Shown here one piece after another: positions 1-6,602 of a stretch of 7,452 bases of DNA. This DNA is from JBOGFI01 sp050743365. GTDB lineage: Bacteria > Actinomycetota > Acidimicrobiia > IMCC26256 > JACDBD01. Within the stretch, counting starts at the first letter, position 1, and each line of letters opens with the position of its first letter. Made by a program: the position numbers and the translations under genes. Location: the NCBI GenBank assembly GCA_050743365.1, contig JBOGFI010000205.1, positions 1 through 7,452 of the forward strand, read 5' to 3'. Under the pieces are notes generated by a model. That model saw nothing but the letters and a program-made list of their open reading frames with translations, was not told the origin of the DNA and ran no database searches.

Positions 1-22
1 GCGCCGCCGTGCTCCGCCGCCG

Positions 23-1087
23 GTGAGCCGCCTCGGGGTCTGGGCGCCCGCGCCGCCGCTGCGGACGACCTGCCGCCGCGTCGGCCACCTGCCGTTCCCG
101 CTCGCCGAGCCGGAGTGCCGGCTCTTCGCCATGGCCCGCCACGGACTGTGGGCGGGCGCCTTGGCCCTGGGTCTGGGCCCCGGCGATGTCGTGCTCACCC
201 CCGCCTATCACCACGGCTCCGAGATCGAGGCGCTGGTCCGGGCCGGGCTGGCCTGCCGCTTCTACGAGCCGACGCCTGCGCTCGCGCCGGACGACGCCGA
301 GCTCGAGACGCTCCTCGGGCCGCGCGTGCGCGCGCTGCTCCTCGTGCACGCCCTCGGCTTCCCTCAGGACTCGCCCCGCTGGCGCCGCTGGTGCGACCAG
401 CGGGGCCTGCTGCTGATCGAGGACGGGGCCCAGACGTGGCTGGCGCGGATCGGGGACCGGCCGGTCGGCTCGTGGGGTGATTTGAGCCTCTTCTCGCTGC
501 ACAAGACGCTCGGCGTGCCCGACGGCGCCGCCGTCGTCTGGCGCGAGGACGTCGCTCCGGTGGGGCCGACCGGCGGCACCGGCTCGCGAGCGTGGTCGTG
601 GTTCAAGACCTCGCCGCCGGTCGACTGGCTGCGCGCCCGGCTCGTGCCGCCCCGCCCGTACCGGCCGTTGGAGGACTTCGCGCTCGGGGACCCCACCCGG
701 CCTCCGTCGTCCGCGACTGCGTTCCTGCTGCCGCGTTTGGCCCGTCCCGACATCCCCGGCGAACGGCGCGCCAACTACGAGTGGCTGCGCCAGGAGCTCG
801 CCGGTCACGTTCGACCGCTGTTCGACGATGTGCCCGCCGGCGCGTCGCCCATGGTGTTCCCGATCGAGGTCGCCGACAAGACCGCGGCCCTGGACGCGCT
901 GACGCAGCAGGGCGTGCGGGCCCTCGACTTCTGGTCGGTCCCCCACCCGCTGTTGCCGGTCGAGCGCTTCCCGCGGACGGCGGCGCGCCGGGCCCGGGTC
1001 GTCGGGCTCCCGGTGCACCAGGACCTGCGCCCCCGCGACCTGGCGCGGGTCGCGGAGGCCGCGGCGGTGACCGAGCCGGCCGGCTAG
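23..1087 (+). CDS. DegT/DnrJ/EryC1/StrS-type PLP-dependent aminotransferase
   Basis: A 354-residue protein of the sugar-aminotransferase type, which usually moves an amino group from glutamate or glutamine to a keto-sugar nucleotide using pyridoxal phosphate. What is seen: a GLGPGDVVLTPAYHH stretch (residues 50-64) in the place of the family's 'alGvgpGDEVi.P' segment; LLIEDGAQ (130-137), where Asp134 would hold the PLP ring nitrogen; GDLSLFSLHKTLGVPDGA, with Lys161 as the probable Schiff-base lysine; and a C-terminal LPVHQDLRPRDL segment typical of the family. The length is slightly short of the usual 360-400. The start is GTG without a good ribosome binding site, and the frame stays open to the left edge (Arg- and Pro-rich codons), so the true start could lie upstream. 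It converges on the wecA-like gene, overlapping it by four bases (CTAG). An amino-sugar role in the neighbouring glycan pathway is inferred; the exact substrate cannot be read. Confidence 0.85.
   Translation: MSRLGVWAPAPPLRTTCRRVGHLPFPLAEPECRLFAMARHGLWAGALALGLGPGDVVLTPAYHHGSEIEALVRAGLACRFYEPTPALAPDDAELETLLGPRVRALLLVHALGFPQDSPRWRRWCDQRGLLLIEDGAQTWLARIGDRPVGSWGDLSLFSLHKTLGVPDGAAVVWREDVAPVGPTGGTGSRAWSWFKTSPPVDWLRARLVPPRPYRPLEDFALGDPTRPPSSATAFLLPRLARPDIPGERRANYEWLRQELAGHVRPLFDDVPAGASPMVFPIEVADKTAALDALTQQGVRALDFWSVPHPLLPVERFPRTAARRARVVGLPVHQDLRPRDLARVAEAAAVTEPAG
1074..1085. repeat. 12-base perfect palindrome at the convergent gene ends
   Basis: AGCCGGCCGGCT is its own reverse complement and covers the last codons of the aminotransferase, ending inside the CTAG shared by both stop codons. 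In RNA from either strand it could form only a 4-base-pair stem (AGCC/GGCT) with a GGCC loop. No T-tract follows on either strand, so it is not a standard intrinsic terminator. In such GC-rich DNA a palindrome of this length may arise by chance. Confidence 0.5.
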
Positions 1088-2280
1088 GAGCCCCCCCGTT
1101 CGGCGGCCCGACGGTGGGCGTCGAGATTCACGACCTCGGGCGGCTCGTCCTTCTCGGTGGCCGGCACCCCCTCGAGCACGGGATCGCGCGCCGAGCGCAC
1201 GCCGGGGTGGAAGTACACGTACAGCAGGAGGCCCAGGGCCCCGACGCCCACCGGCACGACCGCGTTGCCCCGGTTCGTGTACGTGGGGAAGAGGACGAGG
1301 CCCGACAGGAGGGCCGTCCACAGCCACAGGATCACCACCGAGCGCCGGGGCCCGTGCCCGAGACGCATGAGACGGTGGTGCAGGTGGTCTTTGTCGGCGA
1401 CGTGGAAGGCGGTCCGGCGGTAGACGCGGCGGAAGAACGCGAACGCGGTGTCGAGGAGCGGCACCCCGAGGATCACCACCGGGATGAAGAGGGGTGCGAA
1501 GAAGAAGTAGGTCTGGCCGCTGAACTGGTCGGCGGTGCGCCCGCCGACCGTGATGGTGGTGGTCGCCATGAGCAGCCCGAGGAACAGCGAGCCGGCGTCG
1601 CCCATCATGATGCGGGCGGGGTTGAAGTTGTGGGGAAGGAAGCCGAGGCAGACACCGATCGCGATCACCGCCACCAGAGGGCCCATGTTCGACCCCTCGA
1701 GCAGCCCCGCCTTGAACAGCCGATCGGCGTAGAGGAAGAGCGCCGACCCGGCGATGATCACGATCCCGGCCGCGAGCCCGTCGAGCCCGTCGATGAGGTT
1801 GATGGCATTGGCCATGAGCACCACGGTGAGCACCGTCACGAGCGGCGCGAGGTCGGCCGACAGCACGACGTACTCGGTACTCGCGAAGGGGACCCGGAAG
1901 AACAGCATCGAGACGCCCATGAGTGACAACAGGCTGCCGGCGAGCACCATGCCGGCGACCTTGGCCGGCGGCGATACGTCGCGGAAGTCGTCGAACGCCC
2001 CCACCACGAACATCACGCCCGCCGCCAGCACGAGGCCGAACGGCTCGGAGGAGTCGTCGAACATCTCGCCGAACTGCGGGATGCGAGAGGCCGCCGCCAT
2101 CGCAAGCAGGAAGCCGGCGAACATGCCCGCCCCGCCCAACGTGGGAGTCGGCCGATCGTGCACGCCGCGGGGACCGGGGATGGAGATGGCCCCGATGCGG
2201 ACGGCCACCCAGCGCACGACGAAGGTCAGCAGAAACGTGCTGACCGTGGCGACCGCGAGAACGACCGAGTACCCGCCCAC
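1084..2280 (-). CDS. wecA: WecA/Rfe-type polyprenyl-phosphate HexNAc-1-phosphate transferase (MraY/WecA family)
   Basis: An integral membrane enzyme that transfers a sugar-1-phosphate, probably a HexNAc, from a UDP-sugar to undecaprenyl or decaprenyl phosphate, the first step of a lipid-linked glycan. From a GTG start at 2280 it has 398 residues and about 11 hydrophobic segments, as expected. Family motifs are seen in order: VHDRPTPTLGG (about 40-50), the Asp pair in GAFDDF (Asp97-Asp98), NLIDGLDGLA (161-170), NPARIMMGDAGS (Asp228) and the cytoplasmic HLHHR (299-303). NFNPA and HLHHR point to the WecA/Rfe branch rather than MraY. A hydrophilic tail of about 40 residues ends the protein. The only other in-frame start is GTG at 2370, adding 30 Arg-rich residues and overlapping glyA by 62 bases. 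It has AGAGG upstream but at very short spacing. I prefer 2280 because the added residues are the antisense-like shadow of the conserved glyA end and TM1 begins directly after 2280. The donor sugar is not certain. Confidence 0.9.
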   Translation of the reverse strand: MGGYSVVLAVATVSTFLLTFVVRWVAVRIGAISIPGPRGVHDRPTPTLGGAGMFAGFLLAMAAASRIPQFGEMFDDSSEPFGLVLAAGVMFVVGAFDDFRDVSPPAKVAGMVLAGSLLSLMGVSMLFFRVPFASTEYVVLSADLAPLVTVLTVVLMANAINLIDGLDGLAAGIVIIAGSALFLYADRLFKAGLLEGSNMGPLVAVIAIGVCLGFLPHNFNPARIMMGDAGSLFLGLLMATTTITVGGRTADQFSGQTYFFFAPLFIPVVILGVPLLDTAFAFFRRVYRRTAFHVADKDHLHHRLMRLGHGPRRSVVILWLWTALLSGLVLFPTYTNRGNAVVPVGVGALGLLLYVYFHPGVRSARDPVLEGVPATEKDEPPEVVNLDAHRRAAERGGS

Positions 2281-2308
2281 CTCTATGCGCTCGCTTGCTC
2301 CGCGCGCG

Positions 2309-3571
2309 TCACGCCTGAACGAGGTCGGGGTACGGCGTGAACTTGGAGCACAGGCGGCCGGACGCCTCACGCACCTCTTCGGCCGTGCTCTGGTCGTCGG
2401 GTTCGCGCAGGACGGTGGCGATCAGCGCGGCGATCTCGGCCATCTCGGGCTCCCCCATGCCGGCGGTGGTGACGGCGGCCGTGCCGAGGCGCAGCCCGCT
2501 GGTCACGAACGGCTTCTCGGGATCGTTGGGGATGGCGTTCTTGTTGAGCGTGATCCCGGCCCGGTCGAGCGCCTCCTGGGCCGCCTTCCCGGTCACGCCG
2601 AAGGGGCGCAGGTCGACCAGCATGAGGTGGTTGTCGGTGCCGCCGGACACCACCCGGAAGCCCTCGTCGGCCAGGCCGGTGGCGAGGGCCCGGGCGTTGC
2701 GCACGATCGCCGCCGCGTAGTCGCGGAACGCGGGCTCGGCCGCCTCGTGGAAGGCGACCGCCTTGGCCGCGATCGCGTGCATGAGCGGACCACCCTGGAG
2801 ACCGGGGAAGACGGCCCTGTCGACGGCGGCCGCGTACTCCTCCCGGCAGAGGATCGCGCCGGCCCGCGGACCGCGCAGCGTCTTGTGGGTGGTGAGGGTG
2901 ACCACGTCGGCGTGCGGCACCGGCGATGGGTGCGCCCCGCCGGCGACAAGGCCCGCGATGTGGGCGGCGTCGACCACGAGCAGGGCACCGACCTCGTCGG
3001 CGACGGCACGGAACGCCTCGAAGTCGATGATGCGTGGATAGGCCGTCGCCCCGGCCACGATCATCCTCGGGCGCTCGCGTCGCGCTAGCTCGGCGATCTC
3101 GTCGTAGACGAGCGTCTCCGACTCGTCGTCGACGCCGTAGGCGACGAAGTCGTACAGCCGCCCGCTGAAGTTCACCGGCGAGCCGTGGGTGAGGTGGCCG
3201 CCCTGGTCGAGGCGCATGCCCATGACCTTGTCACCCGGCTCCAGCAGCGCGAGGTACACGGCCATGTTGGCGTTGGCTCCCGAGTGGGGCTGCACGTTGG
3301 CGTGCTCGGCCCCGAAGAGTGCGCACGCCCGATCGCGTGCCAGCTCCTCGGCTTCGTCGACCACGTAGTTCCCGCCGTAGTAGCGCTTGCGCGGGTAACC
3401 CTCGGAGTACTTGTTGGTGAGGACCGAGCCCTGCGCGGCCAGCACCGCCGGCGACGTGAAGTTCTCGGACGCGATCAGCTGGATGGTGGTGTTCTGGCGC
3501 TCCACCTCGCGCCGGACCACGTCCGCGACGGCGGGATCGGTGCGCTCAAGCGCGGCAAAGGAGTCGCTCAC
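2309..3571 (-). CDS. glyA: Serine hydroxymethyltransferase
   Basis: A PLP-dependent cytosolic enzyme that interconverts serine plus tetrahydrofolate with glycine plus 5,10-methylene-tetrahydrofolate. It is the main source of glycine and one-carbon units. The 420-residue length is normal and the protein looks intact: IASENFTS (33-40), NKYSEGYPRKRYYGG (53-67, with Glu57), PHSGANANMAVY (95-106), GGHLTHGSPVNFSG (124-137), DAAHIAGLVAGG (Asp201, His204), the Schiff-base lysine in TTHKTLRGPRAG (Lys230), PGLQGGP (256-262) and SGLRLGT (Arg361, which binds the substrate carboxylate). The start is GTG, overlapping the upstream GNAT stop by four bases (GTGA), with a strong GGAGG six bases before it. It is followed by the wecA-like gene. 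It is unusual to find it coupled to glycan-modifying genes; it may be co-transcribed with them, or have an internal promoter that I cannot see. Confidence 0.98.
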   Translation of the reverse strand: MSDSFAALERTDPAVADVVRREVERQNTTIQLIASENFTSPAVLAAQGSVLTNKYSEGYPRKRYYGGNYVVDEAEELARDRACALFGAEHANVQPHSGANANMAVYLALLEPGDKVMGMRLDQGGHLTHGSPVNFSGRLYDFVAYGVDDESETLVYDEIAELARRERPRMIVAGATAYPRIIDFEAFRAVADEVGALLVVDAAHIAGLVAGGAHPSPVPHADVVTLTTHKTLRGPRAGAILCREEYAAAVDRAVFPGLQGGPLMHAIAAKAVAFHEAAEPAFRDYAAAIVRNARALATGLADEGFRVVSGGTDNHLMLVDLRPFGVTGKAAQEALDRAGITLNKNAIPNDPEKPFVTSGLRLGTAAVTTAGMGEPEMAEIAALIATVLREPDDQSTAEEVREASGRLCSKFTPYPDLVQA

Positions 3572-4635
3572 GAGGATCCTCCGGAACGCGGCAAACGCGG
3601 CCAGCTTACCGAGGATCGTTCGCGCGAGACCCGGCGGGCGAGGGAGCGCAGGCGCCGGCCGAGGGGGAGGGCCAACCGCGCCAGCCGCCCCCCCAGGCCG
3701 CGGACGGACTGCAGGCGGACGACGTCACGGGTCTCGTCGGCCCAGAGCCGCTTGTACCCCTCGCTGCCGCGCATCAGATCGAACTCACGGCAGCCCGATT
3801 CGATGGCGTGCTCGACGCAGTGCGCCATCAGCGCGGTGCCCGAACCGCGCCACCGGCGATCGACGTCCCGTCCGACCTGGTAGTAGCTCAGACGCTCGGC
3901 CACCTCGAAGCAGACGTTGACCGCCACCGTCCGGTCGTCGACGGCGAACTCGTGCATGACGAGCTCGCCGCGCGCGATGCCGGGCGGCGCGGCTCGCGCG
4001 AACCGATCGAAGACCGGTAGGAACTGCGAAGCCGGGCCGAAGACCTGCGCGTGAAGCCGGCGAAGGTCCGCGAGCGCCCGCCCGGCCTCGGCCGGCTCGA
4101 CCAGGCGGTGCGACGCGCCCTCCCGGCGCAGGCGACGCCGGGGACGGTCGATCTGGCTCCGCAACTGGCCCGGACGGAGTGCCAGGTAGTCGGAGAAGCT
4201 CGAGAGGAGCGGTGTCCACGGCGCCACGTCGACGACCTCGATGCGCGGTCGGGGCAGGACGCTGACCAGCCGCGTGTGCTCGTAGCAGCCCACGAGGTCG
4301 ATGACACGGGCGGGGTGCTCCCGCAGCCACTCCCCGAGTGCCTCCGCCGCATCCTCCTCGCGTCCGGGCAGCGCCACCAGGTCGAGCTGATCTGCGCCCA
4401 GCGGCAGGCCGATCGGACGCAGCCGCGGGATTCCGAGCGGCCGGTCCTCCTCGAGCGCGACCCCACCGATCAGGTCGTCGCCGTCGAGCACGAGGACGAA
4501 ACGTGCGCCCGGCCCGGCGACCCCTTCGAGCCACCAAGAGCGCAGGAACGGCGAAGGCAGCGGAGCGACGTCGACCAGGGCGTCCCACTTCCCGGCGCGG
4601 TCACCGAGCGACGCCCGGACCTCGGTCGCGGTCAC
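3568..4635 (-). CDS. CelD/BcsL-type GNAT acyltransferase
   Basis: A 355-residue protein of the GNAT_acetyltransf_6 type (CelD/BcsL, distantly related in fold to FemAB), often found in exopolysaccharide clusters and presumed to acylate sugars or an amino group. What is seen: an N-terminal half with FLRSWWLEGV (30-39) and a beta-rich VLVLDGDDLIGGVAL segment (47-61); then the diagnostic C-terminal block, SYYQVGRDVDRRWRGSGTAL (250-269), FDLMRGSEGYKRLWA (285-299) and a following strand; and an Arg-rich tail (about 315-350). The frame is open much further upstream to 5157, but that part overlaps the deacetylase and is Arg- and Pro-rich shadow. I start at GTG 4635, which overlaps the deacetylase stop in GTGA. 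No good ribosome binding site precedes it, so translation probably depends on coupling. The acyl donor and acceptor are unknown. A FemAB-like aminoacyl transfer is a less likely alternative. Confidence 0.85.
   Translation of the reverse strand: MTATEVRASLGDRAGKWDALVDVAPLPSPFLRSWWLEGVAGPGARFVLVLDGDDLIGGVALEEDRPLGIPRLRPIGLPLGADQLDLVALPGREEDAAEALGEWLREHPARVIDLVGCYEHTRLVSVLPRPRIEVVDVAPWTPLLSSFSDYLALRPGQLRSQIDRPRRRLRREGASHRLVEPAEAGRALADLRRLHAQVFGPASQFLPVFDRFARAAPPGIARGELVMHEFAVDDRTVAVNVCFEVAERLSYYQVGRDVDRRWRGSGTALMAHCVEHAIESGCREFDLMRGSEGYKRLWADETRDVVRLQSVRGLGGRLARLALPLGRRLRSLARRVSRERSSVSWPRLPRSGGSS
3578..3582 (-). promoter_or_regulatory. Ribosome binding site of glyA
   Basis: GGAGG on the minus strand, six bases (ATCCTC) before the GTG start of glyA and inside the last codons of the GNAT gene. 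It is the strongest Shine-Dalgarno match in the window and fixes the glyA start. It lies partly in the 10-base palindrome GAGGATCCTC (3572-3581). Confidence 0.75.
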
Positions 4636-5447
4636 ATTGCCGCCGCGACCCGGTCGAGCTGATGGTCGGGCCACGACGAGGCCGGGCGCGCCAGGTGATA
4701 GGCGAGCCGCACCCGGTGGTGACCGCCGGACATCGTGAGCCGCGGCAGCCGGTAACGGTCGACGCCGGCATCGATGCGGCCGTTGAGGAAGGTGAAGCCG
4801 GCTTCGTAGCCGGCGCGGCGAGCGCCGGCACGCACGCCTTCGTCGTGATGGCCGAACGGGTACGCGACGTGGTCGACCGATCGGCCGACGATGTCCTCGA
4901 GGTCGGCCCGAGAGCCCGCCAGTTCCGCGTCCAGCGCGGCGTCGTCGAGCGAGAGCAGGTCGCGATGGCTCCGCGTATGGGAGCCGATGCGGAGCCCGGC
5001 ACGGGCGACGTCGCCCAACTCGTCGGCCGTCATCGTGCGGGTCCCGGGTGGCGCCCATGTGGGCGTGGCGCCGAGCGCGCCGCTGACCGCGAACACCGTG
5101 GCGGGGACGCCGAGATCCTGGAGAACGGGTAGCGCGTACCGCGGCAACCCGCTGCAAGCGTCGTCGAAGGTGACGGCGGCCATCCTGTCGAGCGACTCGC
5201 CCTCGAGGAACGCCCGCGTCAGCTCACCCAGGTCGACGAGGTGCAGGCCCCACCGGCTGACCGCATCGAGATGATGGCGGAAGGTGCGAGCTGGAAGCAG
5301 GTACGAGGTGGCGTCGCTCCCGTCGGGACCGATGTCGTGATAGGCGAGCACGACGGCTCCTGCCGTGCGCAGGTGCGCGCCCAGGAGGACAGGCGGCACC
5401 GCGGCGGCGCCGAGCAGCCGCCCGGGGAAGTGCCGGTCAACGCCCAT
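4632..5447 (-). CDS. NodB-type polysaccharide deacetylase (carbohydrate esterase 4)
   Basis: A 271-residue metal-dependent deacetylase that would remove N-acetyl (or O-acetyl) groups from a polysaccharide or lipid-linked sugar. The NodB domain covers most of the protein: VVLAYHDIG near the start (32-40), AVTFDDA (91-97), where Asp95 would be the catalytic base and Asp96 a metal ligand, GSHTRSH with metal ligands His157 and His161, and VAYPFG (194-199). Ala97 replaces the Gly common in TFDDG. The late His motif of some family members is not obvious, so activity is likely but not proven by sequence. No classic signal peptide is clear; residues 10-34 are mildly hydrophobic. It begins at ATG, nine bases after the upstream glycosyltransferase, with AAGGA five bases before it. 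Its stop overlaps the GNAT start. The setting suggests a glycan tailoring enzyme, as in exopolysaccharide clusters. Confidence 0.9.
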   Translation of the reverse strand: MGVDRHFPGRLLGAAAVPPVLLGAHLRTAGAVVLAYHDIGPDGSDATSYLLPARTFRHHLDAVSRWGLHLVDLGELTRAFLEGESLDRMAAVTFDDACSGLPRYALPVLQDLGVPATVFAVSGALGATPTWAPPGTRTMTADELGDVARAGLRIGSHTRSHRDLLSLDDAALDAELAGSRADLEDIVGRSVDHVAYPFGHHDEGVRAGARRAGYEAGFTFLNGRIDAGVDRYRLPRLTMSGGHHRVRLAYHLARPASSWPDHQLDRVAAAM

Positions 5448-5452
5448 CCTGA

Positions 5453-5457
5453 TCCTT
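5453..5457 (-). promoter_or_regulatory. Ribosome binding site of the deacetylase gene
   Basis: AAGGA on the minus strand, five bases before the ATG at 5447. Its first A is the last base of the upstream glycosyltransferase TGA stop, so ribosomes finishing that gene are placed directly at this site. This supports the chosen start. Confidence 0.6.
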
Positions 5458-6602
5458 CATCGACGCGCTTTATCGAACCGGGCGCGGGACTCCTCTAGCA
5501 CGTCCAGGAGGGACACGGTGGTGCGGCGGGCGTCGAAGCACGCCACGGCACGCTCCCGACCCGCCGTGCCCATCTGGTGGCGGAGGGCGTCGTCGTCGAG
5601 CAGTCGCCCGATCGCAGCCGCCAACGCATCGTCGTCGGGGTCCACCAGCAGCCCGGTCACGCCGTCGGCCACCATCTCGGGAATCGCGCCCGCCCGCGTC
5701 GCGACAACCGGTACGCCTGCCACCATGGCCTCCAGCACCGAGTACGGCGACCTGTCGATCTCGGTCGGGAGCGCGAACACCGAGGTCTCCCCGAGGAGCC
5801 TGACCATCCGCGGGTCACCCGGACTGAAGTCGGCGAAGACCCGTACGCCCGGCTCGGGCGCGACCGGCTCGCGGGTCACGAGGTTGAGCGTGCACCGACG
5901 GCGGAACGCCTTTCGGTAGACACGGAGGAGCCGCCAGCCGCCCTTTCCGCTCATCGTCGAGCCCACGTACGTGATCTCCCGCGGATCGCGCTCCCGGCGA
6001 GGCGGGGCATCGAACGGCACGATCCCGAATGGGATCACCCGCAGACGGTCGTCGCCTAGCCCGTGGACGTCGCGCAGCGACCGAGCCGTCCATTCCGAGT
6101 GGGCCACGACCAGGGTGGCGGCGTCGAAGACGCGCCGCTCGATCCGTGCGCTCAAGCGCGCCGAGTGCGGGGTGAAGCGACCCGGCTTGCGGTACGGCAG
6201 CCGGTACGCGTTCTCGACCGCCGTGCTGTCCGTCGAGACGACACTGGGACGGGCACGCAGGTCGGTCGACGACGTCAGCACGGCGTTCTGCGAGTAGGCG
6301 TGGATCACGTCGCGGTCGCGCTCACGCAGCGCCCGCCGCAGCAGTGATCGTGCCTGCAGGCTCTGCGCGAGCTGGTAACGCAGCGACTGGAGGTCTGCGT
6401 CCAGCCGGATCAGGCCAGGCACGGGCGCGGCCGCCAGCCGCCGCGCGAGACCGGGCGCAGGAACGTCGAGGAACTCGGCCGAGACCTCGGGGTGCCCGTT
6501 CAGCACGCCTCGAAGAGCTTGGTGCATGGTGGCATGACCGCCGAGGTTCTCGTTCACGAACAGCACCCGCAGCGGCGGACGGTCGCCGGGCTCCGTGCTC
6601 AT
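5457..6602 (-). CDS. Glycosyltransferase, group 1 (GT4-type, GT-B fold)
   Basis: A complete 381-residue retaining-type glycosyltransferase that would add a sugar from a nucleotide donor to a growing glycan or lipid carrier at the inner face of the membrane. The N-terminal GT-B domain opens with LRVLFVNENLGGHATMHQAL (11-30). After VVAHSEWTARSL (165-176) and RVIPFGIVPFD (188-198) the C-terminal domain begins with ITYVGSTMSGKGGWRLL (210-226) and holds the donor-site segment FALPTEIDRSPYSVLEAMVAGVPVV (276-300) with GAIPEMVADGVTGLLV (305-320). The first acid of the usual E-x7-E is Asp283, paired with Glu291. The open frame runs to 6923, but that extension is shadow of the upstream gene. ATG at 6602 overlaps the upstream stop as ATGA, and only a weak GGTGGG lies before it. 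No membrane segment is seen. Donor and acceptor sugars cannot be read. Confidence 0.92.
   Translation of the reverse strand: MSTEPGDRPPLRVLFVNENLGGHATMHQALRGVLNGHPEVSAEFLDVPAPGLARRLAAAPVPGLIRLDADLQSLRYQLAQSLQARSLLRRALRERDRDVIHAYSQNAVLTSSTDLRARPSVVSTDSTAVENAYRLPYRKPGRFTPHSARLSARIERRVFDAATLVVAHSEWTARSLRDVHGLGDDRLRVIPFGIVPFDAPPRRERDPREITYVGSTMSGKGGWRLLRVYRKAFRRRCTLNLVTREPVAPEPGVRVFADFSPGDPRMVRLLGETSVFALPTEIDRSPYSVLEAMVAGVPVVATRAGAIPEMVADGVTGLLVDPDDDALAAAIGRLLDDDALRHQMGTAGRERAVACFDARRTTVSLLDVLEESRARFDKARR

Noticed and set aside
592..1926. Long plus-strand open frame of 444 codons opposite the wecA-like gene
   Set aside because: The translation is rich in His, Glu, Arg and Asp with no domain, as expected from the complement of a membrane protein in GC-rich DNA. 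It also overlaps the end of the aminotransferase in another frame.
2281..2308. Possible promoter or terminator between glyA and the wecA-like gene
   Set aside because: Only 28 bases, with no convincing hairpin plus T-tract and no -10-like AT-rich element.
1754..3088. Plus-strand open frame of 444 codons opposite wecA and glyA
   Set aside because: It is antisense to two well-supported genes, has no recognisable motif and is low in complexity.
3185..4662. Several plus-strand open frames opposite glyA and the GNAT gene
   Set aside because: They are Arg-, Ala- and Pro-rich, lack domains and lie across strongly supported minus-strand coding.
4809..4829. Inverted repeat with 8-base arms (GCCGGCGC / GCGCCGGC) and a 5-base loop
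   Set aside because: It lies inside the deacetylase coding region over an Ala/Arg/Gly-rich stretch, has no T-tract and is expected from GC-rich codons.
4636..5157. Upstream extension of the GNAT frame
   Set aside because: It overlaps the deacetylase in another frame and reads as Arg/Pro-rich shadow; the GTGA junction at 4632-4635 gives a better start.
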